A stretch of 24,957 nt of DNA from an uncultured Bacilli bacterium (GCA_934120265.1 CAKOTU010000016.1:1-24957); one strand, 5' to 3'. Shown: positions 7,079 to 14,583, counted from the stretch's first letter. Made by a program: numbers and translations. The notes: generated by a model from the letters alone, not told the origin.

Positions 7079-7198
7079 CACTCTTTCATGTTTGATTGAG
7101 TGTCAACACCAAATTTTAGAGGCGACATTCATTTACAGAATTAAATGTTCCTCTTTATTATTTTATGCAAGAAGTCTTGCTACATACATAATAACATA

Positions 7199-7224
7199 AA
7201 AACGACTTTTTGACAAGTCGTTTT
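7199..7224. terminator. Terminator of tRNA-Arg, possibly bidirectional
   Basis: AAAACGACTT (7199-7208) pairs with AAGTCGTTTT (7215-7224) around TTTGAC. Read on the minus strand it sits 8 nt after the tRNA CCA end and finishes in five Ts. On the plus strand it could stop read-through from the peptide RNA. Confidence 0.75.
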
Positions 7225-7232
7225 GTTCAATC

Positions 7233-7307
7233 TGGTGTCCCGGGCGAGAATCGAACTCACAACTAAACTTTAGGAGAGTCTTGTTATATCCATTTAACTA
7301 CCAGGAC
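7233..7307 (-). tRNA. tRNA-Arg (anticodon CCU)
   Basis: A full 75-nt cloverleaf with encoded CCA is present on the minus strand. The acceptor GTCCTGG pairs with CCGGGAC (one G-U pair). The D arm is GTTA/TAAC with loop AATGGATA. The anticodon stem AGACT/AGTTT holds loop CTCCTAA, giving anticodon CCT. The variable region is 4 nt. The T arm is GTGAG/CTCGC with TTCGATT. It decodes AGG, an arginine codon used in this window alongside the more frequent AGA. It stands alone between convergent loci and has its own terminator. Confidence 0.93.
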
Positions 7308-7337
7308 CTATAAACATTTTATCATAAAAAAATAGTT

Positions 7338-7366
7338 TTTACTATATTAATAATTTATTGTATAAT
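7338..7366 (+). promoter_or_regulatory. Promoter for HD-domain gene
   Basis: TTTACT (7338-7343) is 17 bp before a perfect TATAAT (7361-7366). The transcript would begin near 7373 and reach the ribosome site GAGGTG before the ATG at 7395. Confidence 0.55.
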
Positions 7367-7394
7367 AAGTGTTAGTTTGAGTAGAGGTGATTAA

Positions 7395-8144
7395 ATGAAT
7401 ACTTTAGAACAAAATTTAAAAATATTAGATATGATAATGAATAATTATAAATTGACTATTCTAGAAAAAGAAGAATTATTAACTTTTATTGGTGATATAT
7501 TTAAAAACACAGAATTTCAAAGAAGAATGGGAAAAGAATTTCTTCATCACAGTGATATAACACTCGGTTACCATATTTTACAAGATACTGTAGTTACATA
7601 TCTTCTTTGTAAAAAGAAAATAAGAAAAGGTATTAAAATTGATTTACAATTAGCATTAGATATTGCGATGATGCATGATCTTTATACAGTTCCTTGGCAA
7701 AATAACAAAGAATCAAAATGCAAAAAGTTTAAAAATAAACATGGATTTAGACATCCAATTGAAAGTGTTATTAATTCACTTACTTGGTATTTTGATATAT
7801 TTGAAAATTCTAGTGATAAATATGCTTTAATAGATGGAATTATTCATCATATGTATCCATTTCCTGTTGGAACATTTGATGATTATGCAGAGAATGTATT
7901 AGAACTTAAAAATTTTGAATTAGTAAGTGATATCGAAAAAGAATATATAAATTTACTTAGAACATCAACAAATAGATTTAGTTTAGGGTGCTATTCATTT
8001 GCGCGTCCTATTTCAATTGAAGGAAGAATAGTCGCACATGCAGATAAAATAGTTTCTAAAGATAATTTAAATAATATGAGTTCTTTATTAGCGCTTATTA
8101 CTGGGAAAAACAAAAAAATAGAAGATACTACCCAAAAAAAATAA
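7395..8144 (+). CDS. HD-domain metal-dependent phosphohydrolase-like protein
   Basis: The 249-residue protein carries an HD-superfamily set of ligands: His in the HHSDITLGYH segment (about residues 52-61), the His-Asp pair in IAMMHDLYT (near 95), His in FRHPIESV, the His pair in IIHHMYPF and Asp in VAHADKIV near the C-terminus. It probably hydrolyses a phosphomonoester or phosphodiester; the substrate is unknown. Arg and Lys around the active site (KKKIRKGIK, KCKKFKNKHGFRH) suggest an anionic ligand. GAGGTG lies 7 nt before the ATG. The next gene follows after 38 nt with its own strong ribosome site, so the two may be co-transcribed. It is unrelated in sequence to the smaller HD protein at 844-1347. 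Confidence 0.7.
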   Translation: MNTLEQNLKILDMIMNNYKLTILEKEELLTFIGDIFKNTEFQRRMGKEFLHHSDITLGYHILQDTVVTYLLCKKKIRKGIKIDLQLALDIAMMHDLYTVPWQNNKESKCKKFKNKHGFRHPIESVINSLTWYFDIFENSSDKYALIDGIIHHMYPFPVGTFDDYAENVLELKNFELVSDIEKEYINLLRTSTNRFSLGCYSFARPISIEGRIVAHADKIVSKDNLNNMSSLLALITGKNKKIEDTTQKK

Positions 8145-8182
8145 AATATGATATTATTATGTTTATAAGGAGTTTAGATGAT

Positions 8183-8914
8183 ATGCAATTATTTTTATAT
8201 TTCGTTTTTATCTTTTTTATAGGAAGCACTTTAGGATATGTACTTGAACTTTTTTATCGAAGAATTGCAGGAGGTAAATGGGTTAACCCTGGGTTTTTAA
8301 TAGGACCATATCTCCCTATATATGGTTTTGGATTATGTATTTTAACTTTAATATACTTATTATTTTATAGGTTAAATGTGTGGCCAGTCTTTATAATTTT
8401 ACTTATGGGTGCAAGTATGACTTTTATTGAATTAATAGGTGGTTTATGTTTTTTGAAAACTGGTGGAGTAAAACTTTGGGATTATAGTGAAAGAAAATGG
8501 AATTATAAAGGAATTATTTGTCCTCTTTTTAGTCTTATATGGACTTTAATAAGCGCCATTTATTACTATTTTATTGGTAATAAAGTTTTAAATGCTTTGA
8601 ATTGGTTTAGAAATAATCAATCATTTTCATTTGTTTTAGGTGTATTTTTCGGTGTTATAATAATAGACTTTGTTTGTTCTACTAATGCTTTAATGAAGAT
8701 AAGAAAGTTTACAAAAGAAAATAACTTTGTTATTAAATATGAGGAATTCAAAAAACATATAGCTGATTTTCAAACAAAGCAAAAGAAAAAATATTCTTTT
8801 CTATTTCCATATAAACAAGGAGAAAATTTGTTAGAATATTTAACTTTATATAAAAAATTTAAAGAAGGTAGTGCGAATAAAAGATTTAGTCTTTTTAAGA
8901 AAAAAGAAAAATAA
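8183..8914 (+). CDS. PF06541-type membrane protein (putative ABC-transporter type IV)
   Basis: The 243-residue protein matches the conserved pattern of the PF06541 family: GSTLGYVLELFYRR, then NPGFLIGPYLPIYGFG and LWDYSERKWNYKGIICP. It has about five membrane helices (YFVFIFFIGSTLGYVL, LPIYGFGLCILTLIYLLFY, VFIILLMGASMTFIELIGG, PLFSLIWTLISAIYYYFIG, FVLGVFFGVIIIDFVC) and a basic cytoplasmic tail ending in lysines. The family is named as a putative transporter component, but its function has not been established. The ATG at 8183 is preferred because AAGGAG lies at 8167-8172; an in-frame ATG at 8159 lacks a ribosome site. A terminator shared with the converging minus-strand genes overlaps the end of the gene. 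Confidence 0.8.
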   Translation: MQLFLYFVFIFFIGSTLGYVLELFYRRIAGGKWVNPGFLIGPYLPIYGFGLCILTLIYLLFYRLNVWPVFIILLMGASMTFIELIGGLCFLKTGGVKLWDYSERKWNYKGIICPLFSLIWTLISAIYYYFIGNKVLNALNWFRNNQSFSFVLGVFFGVIIIDFVCSTNALMKIRKFTKENNFVIKYEEFKKHIADFQTKQKKKYSFLFPYKQGENLLEYLTLYKKFKEGSANKRFSLFKKKEK

Positions 8915-8940
8915 AACAAATTATAAATGTTTTATTTTTT
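8911..8940. terminator. Convergent bidirectional terminator
   Basis: ATAAAACA (8911-8918) pairs with TGTTTTAT (8928-8935) and is followed by Ts on the plus strand and by a T-rich stretch on the minus strand. It lies between the plus-strand membrane-protein gene and the minus-strand HipA-like kinase gene, whose stop lies in its loop. Confidence 0.75.
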
Positions 8941-9865
8941 CTTTATATCTATATTTTTTATTTAAATTTAAAATTTTATTTTTATTATATAAAACTTTTA
9001 TCAATAATAATTTTTTATGGTATTTATCAAGGTTTTTGTATTTTGAAGAAAAAACGATATTAGTTAAATTATCTTCGGTAATATAATATTCTATATTGTT
9101 AACAATATCATTAGTATCATTAGAGTAATGTTTAAAAATATATTCTAATAAATCTTTATAACTAGCGCCTCTGGTATCGGGAAAGCCAATTTTAGAAATA
9201 ATATTGTTATCAAGAATTTCAATTCCATTTTCCATTTCTAAATACATTTGAGCTACTTCAACAGGAAGTGACATATAAAGACTGGTTCCGTTATCGTAAA
9301 TAGGTGAGAAACTAAATTGTTTATTAATTGTTTTATTATAATTTCTAATAAGAGCCATATTGGAAGGATTACGATCATAATGATCACACAAAGCATCCAT
9401 GATTATTAATTCAACAATTTTTTTTCTTATTTTTTTATATTCTTCTCGTTCATATACAACCGCTTTAACCGCTTCTAAGATTAATTCAATAGAGTAGTGT
9501 TCTCCAGTTTTTTTGCATTTAAGACTTTTAGGAATAAAATCTTGTCTTATGTTTTGAATTAGCGCATTAAAATCAATCAATTCTTCATTTTGCTTAAGAA
9601 AATAATAACTAATAATTCCTTTTTTTTTCTTTATTTGAGCAAGTTCCGCTTTAGCGCAATTTATGTGTATTAAAGAGGCAATATCGTGGTATATACATTC
9701 GCTATAATGAGCATTAGTGCTTGCATTATCTTCTTTAATCTGAGTTTGTTTGTAAAGAAATAATTGATTACTAGGTGATAAGACCCATTCTTTCTCATTA
9801 GTTCCTCTTGTTTCTTGATAATACTTTTGAAAGTGATGAATATTTTTAAATTCTTCGTTGGCCAT
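8921..9865 (-). CDS. HipA-like/HipT-like serine-threonine kinase (C-terminal kinase domain only)
   Basis: The 314-residue protein lacks the HipA N-terminal domain and is essentially the kinase domain. Visible motifs: a candidate ATP-binding Lys in QLFLYKQT (near 39), helix Glu in YSECIYHDIASLI (56), the catalytic loop DHYDRNPSN (161-169, equivalent to HipA DxDRHxxN), and a metal-binding DFG-like IYDNG (189-193). HipA/HipT/CtkA kinases phosphorylate proteins; HipA and HipT modify aminoacyl-tRNA synthetases and arrest growth. The gene starts 20 nt inside the end of the upstream gene, which supplies the missing N-terminal domain, an arrangement like HipBST modules. No helix-turn-helix HipB is encoded next to it. 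The target and whether it is toxic are unknown; a non-toxin regulatory kinase is possible. Confidence 0.75.
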   Translation of the reverse strand: MANEEFKNIHHFQKYYQETRGTNEKEWVLSPSNQLFLYKQTQIKEDNASTNAHYSECIYHDIASLIHINCAKAELAQIKKKKGIISYYFLKQNEELIDFNALIQNIRQDFIPKSLKCKKTGEHYSIELILEAVKAVVYEREEYKKIRKKIVELIIMDALCDHYDRNPSNMALIRNYNKTINKQFSFSPIYDNGTSLYMSLPVEVAQMYLEMENGIEILDNNIISKIGFPDTRGASYKDLLEYIFKHYSNDTNDIVNNIEYYITEDNLTNIVFSSKYKNLDKYHKKLLLIKVLYNKNKILNLNKKYRYKEKIKHL

Positions 9866-10181
9866 GTTCTAAACCTCGCTTTTTAATAGAAATATTATCA
9901 GTGACTAATTTTCCTTCGGTTTTTATTAAATAATCAATTTTTTCTTGGGGATTATTAAAATTTGTTCTTTTGTTAGACATGATTCTACTTTCGAAAATAG
10001 GAAATAAATTATTATTAACGTAAATTTTATCAGTGATTGGAAATCCTATTAATTTATCAAATCCAAATTTTTTTGCTTCTTTTAGACCATCTTGATTATA
10101 AAGATATAAATATTTTTTTCGGTATAAAAAACAAGAACCTATTTCAATATCTTTCCAATAAACAGAAAACAAATATTCCAT
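9846..10181 (-). CDS. HipS-like protein (stand-alone HipA N-terminal domain)
   Basis: The 111-residue protein resembles the N-terminal subdomain of HipA: VYWKDIEIGSCFLYRKKYLYLYN matches the usual pattern of a short beta strand, a xxxIGxL turn and a F/Y-rich strand, followed by GFPITDKIYVNNNLFPIFESR, close to the HipA region of the form PLSxxxYxxxxLxPFFxxxLP. In HipBST systems this domain is a separate protein, HipS, that neutralises the kinase HipT. Here the gene is first in a two-gene minus-strand operon and overlaps the kinase gene by 20 nt. GGGGTG lies before the ATG. No DNA-binding motif is seen, so it probably does not repress its own promoter. The HipS-type antitoxin role is inference from domain split and gene order. 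Confidence 0.6.
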   Translation of the reverse strand: MEYLFSVYWKDIEIGSCFLYRKKYLYLYNQDGLKEAKKFGFDKLIGFPITDKIYVNNNLFPIFESRIMSNKRTNFNNPQEKIDYLIKTEGKLVTDNISIKKRGLEHGQRRI

Positions 10182-10204
10182 GTTATCACCCCTAGGTGTT
10201 AATT

Positions 10205-10232
10205 ATTATACATGTTTTTAAAAAATTATCAA
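10205..10232 (-). promoter_or_regulatory. Promoter of the split-HipA operon
   Basis: On the minus strand TTGATA (10227-10232) is 16 bp before a perfect TATAAT (10205-10210). It reads toward the HipS-like start at 10181. No convincing operator palindrome overlaps it. Confidence 0.65.
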
Positions 10233-10259
10233 ATTAATATACAGTTAAAAGAAAAAATA

Positions 10260-10268
10260 TGATACAAT
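10260..10268 (+). promoter_or_regulatory. Extended -10 promoter for the CotH cluster
   Basis: TGATACAAT has a TGn extension and -10 hexamer TACAAT (10263-10268). The -35 is weak. A transcript would start near 10275 and meet AGGAG at 10281-10285 before the ATG at 10296. It diverges from the split-HipA promoter. Confidence 0.5.
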
Positions 10269-10295
10269 TAAATAGACGCTAGGAGATCTGGTAAG

Positions 10296-13178
10296 ATGAA
10301 ATTTAATATTAAATTTATAGAAAAAAATAAAAAATTTATTTTTATATCATTAGGTGTTATAGTTGTTGGTCTAATAATAAGTTTATTTATGTCTAATGTT
10401 AGTAATAGGTTAGAAGAAAAAGAGCTAGTTGATAATGGAGATGTTAATATTGGTTCTTTAGTTATTAATGAAATAATGTCATCTAATGATGGTGCTCATG
10501 CCTCAAGTGATGGAACTGTTTCAGATTGGATAGAACTATATAACGGTAATGATTATGAAATAAATTTAAAAGGCTATGGTTTATCTGATCGCAACAAAGA
10601 AACCAAGTGGGCTTTCCCAGAAGTAACGATAGGTCCTAAATCATATTTAGTTGTTTATCTAACTGGTGAAACCAAAGAAGGACTTTATGCCAATTTTAAG
10701 TTGAGTAGTAGAGGTGATGAATCAATCTTTCTAACAAAGCCAAATGGTAAAGTAGTTGATGCGGTTGATGTTACAGCTTTAAATAAAAATGAAGTTATAG
10801 CTCGTGACCTTGATGGACACTGGTTTACATCTAAGACAATTACTCCAGGATTTTCTAACACTAAGGAAGGTTATAATGAATATTTAAGCAGTATAACTGA
10901 TGGTAATAGTAAAATAAAAATAAGTGAAATTCTTCCTAAAAATGATGGTAATTTTCAAAACAGTTATAATAATTTCTCTGGATATATAGAAATAACTAAC
11001 GAAGGAAATGATGTAGTAAATTTAAAAGATTACTGTATTTCAAATAGTTATGAAGCTCCATTTAAGAAAAGACTTCCACAAATATTTATTGGTGCTCATG
11101 ATACAGTTGTTATTTATATGGGTAAATATGATAATAATGATAATGAGTACTATAGTGGTTTTAATCTAGAAAATAAGACTGGAGTTGCTATTCTAACAAA
11201 TAACAACGGTAAAATTATTGACAGAGTTGATTATAAAGATGTTCCAAATGGAATTGCTTATGTTAAAGAAAATGGTGCCTTCTACAAAAGTGTTAATATT
11301 TCACCAGGCTATGAAAATAGCGTAGATGGTATAAATAAATTTAATGAACATAAATTAAAAAATAAAAATGATTTAATTATTAATGAAGTTATGAATAATA
11401 ACAGTTCTCATTTGCCACAGAACGGTAATAAGTATTATGACTGGATAGAAGTAAAAAACAACTCTAATCATGATATTAATTTAAAAGATTATTATTTATC
11501 TACAAGTAGTAATAATTACGGAATGTATAATCTTCCAGATAAAGTTTTAAAAGCAGGGGAATTATATATAATTATGGCTAGCGGTGATGTTAACTTAAGC
11601 AATAATAGTTATAATCATGCAAACTTTAAAATATCAGAAGTTGAATCACTTTATTTAACTAAAAATGATGGAGTAATCGATTCAATGGTTGTTGCGGATG
11701 TTCCTTTAGGATATAGTATGGGAAGAGGAAATAATAATGGATTTTATTATTTTAGTTCTCCAACACCAGGTAGTAATAACGGAAATGGAATAAGCGCAGT
11801 GGCGTTTATTCCATCTTTAAGTATTAGCCCAGGTGTTTATAATAATACTGGCGGTTTAAAACTAGAAATAAATGGCAATCAAACAATTTACTATACACTA
11901 GATGGAAGTACACCAACAACTTCGTCATATGTATATAAAGAACCAATAAATATTAGTAACACAACAGTAGTAAAGGCAGCAAGTTTTCAAAATGGTAAAA
12001 TAATGAGCCCAGTTACGACAGGGTCTTATATTGTTAATGAAAACCATACTATTCCGGTTTTATCTGTTTCTTTAAATCCTAGTAGTTTTAATAGTGTTCA
12101 AGCCAACAACTGGGATACCAACTTAGAAGCTAGTGCCTATGCAGAACTCTATGAAGATGGTAAAAGTTTTTCTATTCCTTGTGGATTTAAACTATTTGGT
12201 GGATCAACAAGAGGAATGGCTAAAAAAAGTTTTGCTTTAAAATTTAGAAAAAAATATGGAGCTTCGTCTTTAAAGTATCAAGTATTTGAAAATCGTGATT
12301 ACTCTGAATTTGATACACTGGTTATAAGAAGTGGTTCACAAGATAGCGATTTTGCTTTTATGAGAGATGCACTTATGACAAATTTAGTTGATGGTGTTAC
12401 TAACTTGAAAGTTCAAGCATATAAGTCAGTTATTCTTTACATAAATGGTAATTATTGGGGTGTTTATAATATTCGTGAAAAAGTAGATGATGATTTTATT
12501 GCTAATAACTTTAATGTTGATGGTAGTAAAGCTAATATTGTAAGAATTGATAATAATATCAGTACTGGTTCAATTAACGATTATAAAAATGTTGTAAATT
12601 ATTTAAATACTCATGACATGTCAATAGATAGTAATTATGAGTATATCAAAACAAAATTAAATATTGAGTCATTTGCTGATTTCTGGGCTGCAGAATCTTG
12701 GGTTACTAACAACGATATTATTAATACTAGGTTTTATTCTCATCCAGATATTGATAATGGTAGATTAAATATGATTTTCTATGATTTAGATTATGCAATG
12801 TGGAATACAAAAAAGAATTACTTTGAGTTTTCAGTTCAACCTGAGGGTATGAGTGATTTTAATGTATCAACAGAGTTGATGAGAAGCTTAATTAAAAGTA
12901 AGAAATTTAGAAGTGATTATTTAGATAGAATTAGTTATCAATATAAGAATGTATGGACGGAAGAGAGAGTTACAAACAAAATAAATGAGATTTATAATAA
13001 ACTAAAACCAGAAATGGAAAGAAATCAAGAACGTTGGGGTATGACAATGAAAGATTGGGAAGACAACGTTAATAAACTAAGAGATTATGCAAAAAATAGA
13101 GGAACATATTACAAGAGCACAGCTAAGTCTTTCTTTAATCTAACTAATGATGAAATGAAGAAGTATTTTGGTGATTAG
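10296..13178 (+). CDS. Membrane-anchored CotH-kinase protein with lamin-tail domains
   Basis: The 960-residue protein starts with a basic tail and a single membrane helix (about 14-32), so the rest should be outside the cell. Domains in order: three LTD-like Ig domains, each with an INEI/SEI motif and a DWIEL or YIEI block (about 52-170, 205-345, 360-495); a chitobiase C-terminal-like domain (IYYTLDGSTPT, about 505-580); then the CotH kinase domain (about 590-900) with FGGSTRGMAKKSFALKFRKK, LRIRSG-like VIRSGSQDSDFAFMRDAL, YINGNYWGVYNIREKVDDDF and the catalytic Asp block MIFYDLDYAMW. CotH of Bacillus phosphorylates spore coat proteins. The stop is followed one base later by the ATG of a VTC-domain gene and then a DUF4956 gene, a three-gene unit probably acting on a surface polymer or protein. 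Substrate unknown. Confidence 0.85.
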   Translation: MKFNIKFIEKNKKFIFISLGVIVVGLIISLFMSNVSNRLEEKELVDNGDVNIGSLVINEIMSSNDGAHASSDGTVSDWIELYNGNDYEINLKGYGLSDRNKETKWAFPEVTIGPKSYLVVYLTGETKEGLYANFKLSSRGDESIFLTKPNGKVVDAVDVTALNKNEVIARDLDGHWFTSKTITPGFSNTKEGYNEYLSSITDGNSKIKISEILPKNDGNFQNSYNNFSGYIEITNEGNDVVNLKDYCISNSYEAPFKKRLPQIFIGAHDTVVIYMGKYDNNDNEYYSGFNLENKTGVAILTNNNGKIIDRVDYKDVPNGIAYVKENGAFYKSVNISPGYENSVDGINKFNEHKLKNKNDLIINEVMNNNSSHLPQNGNKYYDWIEVKNNSNHDINLKDYYLSTSSNNYGMYNLPDKVLKAGELYIIMASGDVNLSNNSYNHANFKISEVESLYLTKNDGVIDSMVVADVPLGYSMGRGNNNGFYYFSSPTPGSNNGNGISAVAFIPSLSISPGVYNNTGGLKLEINGNQTIYYTLDGSTPTTSSYVYKEPINISNTTVVKAASFQNGKIMSPVTTGSYIVNENHTIPVLSVSLNPSSFNSVQANNWDTNLEASAYAELYEDGKSFSIPCGFKLFGGSTRGMAKKSFALKFRKKYGASSLKYQVFENRDYSEFDTLVIRSGSQDSDFAFMRDALMTNLVDGVTNLKVQAYKSVILYINGNYWGVYNIREKVDDDFIANNFNVDGSKANIVRIDNNISTGSINDYKNVVNYLNTHDMSIDSNYEYIKTKLNIESFADFWAAESWVTNNDIINTRFYSHPDIDNGRLNMIFYDLDYAMWNTKKNYFEFSVQPEGMSDFNVSTELMRSLIKSKKFRSDYLDRISYQYKNVWTEERVTNKINEIYNKLKPEMERNQERWGMTMKDWEDNVNKLRDYAKNRGTYYKSTAKSFFNLTNDEMKKYFGD

Positions 13179-13179
13179 A

Positions 13180-13863
13180 ATGAGAAAATATAGAAATGAA
13201 ATAAAATTTATTATAAGCAAAACAATGGCTGAAGTATTAAAACAAAGGCTTAGTTTAATAATGAGTGTAGATACTAATTCATATAATAGTGATAACAGTT
13301 ATTTAATTAGAAGTTTATATTTCGATAATGAAAATAGTGATGCTTATTACGAAAAAATGGATGGTGTAGAATACCGTAAAAAGTATCGTATTCGTATTTA
13401 TAATTTTGATGATAAGTTTATTCGCTTAGAATGTAAATATAAACACAATAATATGACTTCTAAAGATCAAATATTGATTGATAAAGAACTTTGTAGTAAA
13501 ATTGTAGATGGTAAGATAGACGATATTGATTTAACAAAAGATAATCTTTTAAGACAATTTGCTTTAGATTATAGACTTAATAAGTTAGAACCATCAATCA
13601 TTGTTGATTACAACCGTGTTGCATTTACTTATCATGTATCAGAAGTTAGAATTACTTTTGATTCACAAATTAAATCTGGAATGTATAATTATAATCTATT
13701 TGATAAAAACGCTACAACATACAGCGTTATCGATGATAATCAAATGGTTCTAGAAGTTAAATTTAATGAAATACTTCCTGAAAGTATTGCAATTATTTTA
13801 CAAACAGTACCAACGTTTAGGCAAGCGTTTTCAAAATTTGCCGCATGTAGAAATATTAAATAA
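13180..13863 (+). CDS. VTC-domain protein, polyphosphate-polymerase-like
   Basis: The 227-residue protein has the VTC catalytic-domain pattern: an N-terminal RNEIKFIIS strand, then IRSLYFDNENSDAYYEKMDGVEYRKKYRIRIYN with the basic residues that line the tunnel, FIRLECKYK, DYNRVAFTY, ITFDSQI and the closing acidic strand MVLEVKFNEILP. In yeast Vtc4 this triphosphate-tunnel fold polymerises ATP phosphate into polyphosphate; bacterial versions are poorly characterised. The ATG at 13180 begins one base after the CotH stop; a GTG at 13168 inside the previous gene would add four residues and is not needed. No membrane segment is seen, but the following DUF4956 protein is a membrane protein and could act as its partner. 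Confidence 0.8.
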   Translation: MRKYRNEIKFIISKTMAEVLKQRLSLIMSVDTNSYNSDNSYLIRSLYFDNENSDAYYEKMDGVEYRKKYRIRIYNFDDKFIRLECKYKHNNMTSKDQILIDKELCSKIVDGKIDDIDLTKDNLLRQFALDYRLNKLEPSIIVDYNRVAFTYHVSEVRITFDSQIKSGMYNYNLFDKNATTYSVIDDNQMVLEVKFNEILPESIAIILQTVPTFRQAFSKFAACRNIK

Positions 13864-13875
13864 GGAGTTGAAATT

Positions 13876-14547
13876 ATGAGTTTCGTAGATATGATTAAAA
13901 AAAGTGTCATAGCAGAATTTACAGGAACAATATCTGTAGATAAAGTATTATTATCTCTTGCAGTAGCGTTTATAATAGGAGTGTTTATTATATACGTTTA
14001 TAAAAAAACATATAGTGGAGTTATTTATTCTAAATCATTCTCACTATGTATTATTCTTCTTACAATGGTAACATCAATGATCATTAGAACAATAAGTTCT
14101 AATTTAGCGTTATCGCTTGGTATGGTTGGTGCTCTTTCTATTGTAAGATTTAGAACAGCTATTAAGGAACCAACTGATACAGCGTTTATGTTCTGGGGAA
14201 TTACAGCAGGTATAATGTCAGGTGCTGGACTTTATTTAGTTGCTATTATAGCGTCTGTTGGTATAGGAGTTCTTTATATGGTTGGTTATACAATGGGGTT
14301 CAAAACAAATAGACAATTTTTATTTATCTTAAAATATGAAGCTAGTAGTGATAAAAGAATAATTGATGCTTTAAAGAAATTACCTAAAACAAAATTAAAA
14401 AGTAAATCAATCGTAAAAAATACAATAGAACTTACTTTTGAAGTAGAACTAAAAGATGATGATACAAAGATATTAGATGATTTTAAAGATATCGATGGAG
14501 TGGTAAGTGCTAGTGTAATTAGTTATCAAAACGATTTTGGAGCTTAG
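13876..14547 (+). CDS. DUF4956 membrane protein
   Basis: The 223-residue protein has four hydrophobic segments in the first ~140 residues (VLLSLAVAFIIGVFIIYVY, FSLCIILLTMVTSMIIR, LALSLGMVGALSIVRFR and ITAGIMSGAGLYLVAIIASVGIGVLYMVG). The conserved block GMVGALSIVRFRTAIKEPTDTAFMFW is diagnostic for DUF4956. The C-terminal ~80 residues form a soluble alpha/beta domain (FLFILKYEASSDKRIIDALKKL...). DUF4956 proteins are typically encoded beside VTC-domain and CotH genes, as here; their function is unknown. A role as membrane channel or anchor for VTC-made polyphosphate is an inference. AAGGAG lies before the ATG and an intrinsic terminator overlaps the stop. Confidence 0.85.
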   Translation: MSFVDMIKKSVIAEFTGTISVDKVLLSLAVAFIIGVFIIYVYKKTYSGVIYSKSFSLCIILLTMVTSMIIRTISSNLALSLGMVGALSIVRFRTAIKEPTDTAFMFWGITAGIMSGAGLYLVAIIASVGIGVLYMVGYTMGFKTNRQFLFILKYEASSDKRIIDALKKLPKTKLKSKSIVKNTIELTFEVELKDDDTKILDDFKDIDGVVSASVISYQNDFGA

Positions 14548-14558
14548 GCTCCTTTTTT
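14539..14558 (+). terminator. Intrinsic terminator of the CotH-VTC-DUF4956 unit
   Basis: GGAGC (14539-14543) pairs with GCTCC (14548-14552) around TTAG, with a T run to 14558. The stop codon lies in the loop. Confidence 0.85.
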
Positions 14559-14583
14559 ATTAAATTATAAATCATTAAAACCT

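Larger units (their letters stand above)
6931..7151 (+). other. Structured mRNA with paired 5' and 3' ends (type I toxin-like)
   Basis: The predicted transcript begins GGAACATTTAAT (6931-6942), the exact complement of ATTAAATGTTCC at 7140-7151. The next ten bases, GTGAGTGTCG (6943-6952), pair fully in RNA with CGACATTCAT (7123-7132), using two G-U pairs; only a 7-nt bulge separates the two helices. The ends of a ~220-nt RNA would thus be locked in a 22-bp helix around a 30-codon reading frame with its own Shine-Dalgarno hairpin and a post-stop hairpin (GACACTC 7077-7083 with GAGTGTC 7098-7104). End-to-end folding with a hidden ribosome site is typical of type I toxin mRNAs such as hok or fst-like systems. 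U-rich sequence follows 7151, but no classical terminator is visible until 7199. A mobile miniature element is an alternative, though no target duplication is seen. Confidence 0.6.

Noticed and set aside
7077..7106. Antisense antitoxin promoter with TGTCAA as minus-strand -35
   Set aside because: No acceptable -10 hexamer lies 15 to 19 bp away on the minus strand.
6907..7128. 73-codon minus-strand frame over the small-peptide locus
   Set aside because: It has no ribosome site and crosses the paired arms; the plus-strand peptide has a promoter, Shine-Dalgarno and hydrophobic pattern.
6931..7151. Miniature transposable element with terminal inverted repeats
   Set aside because: No target-site duplication is visible and the arms pair as RNA with G-U wobbles; a precise promoter-to-start match favours an RNA function. 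Not fully excluded without copy-number data.
7167..7180. GCAAGA/TCTTGC hairpin as the terminator of the small-peptide RNA
   Set aside because: It is short and not followed by a T run, so terminator function is unsupported.
8159..8182. ATG at 8159 for the PF06541-type protein
   Set aside because: AAGGAG lies downstream of it, at 8167-8172, and serves the ATG at 8183.
10187..10200. CACC/GGTG hairpin hiding the ribosome site of the HipS-like gene
   Set aside because: Only four base pairs; too weak to claim regulation.
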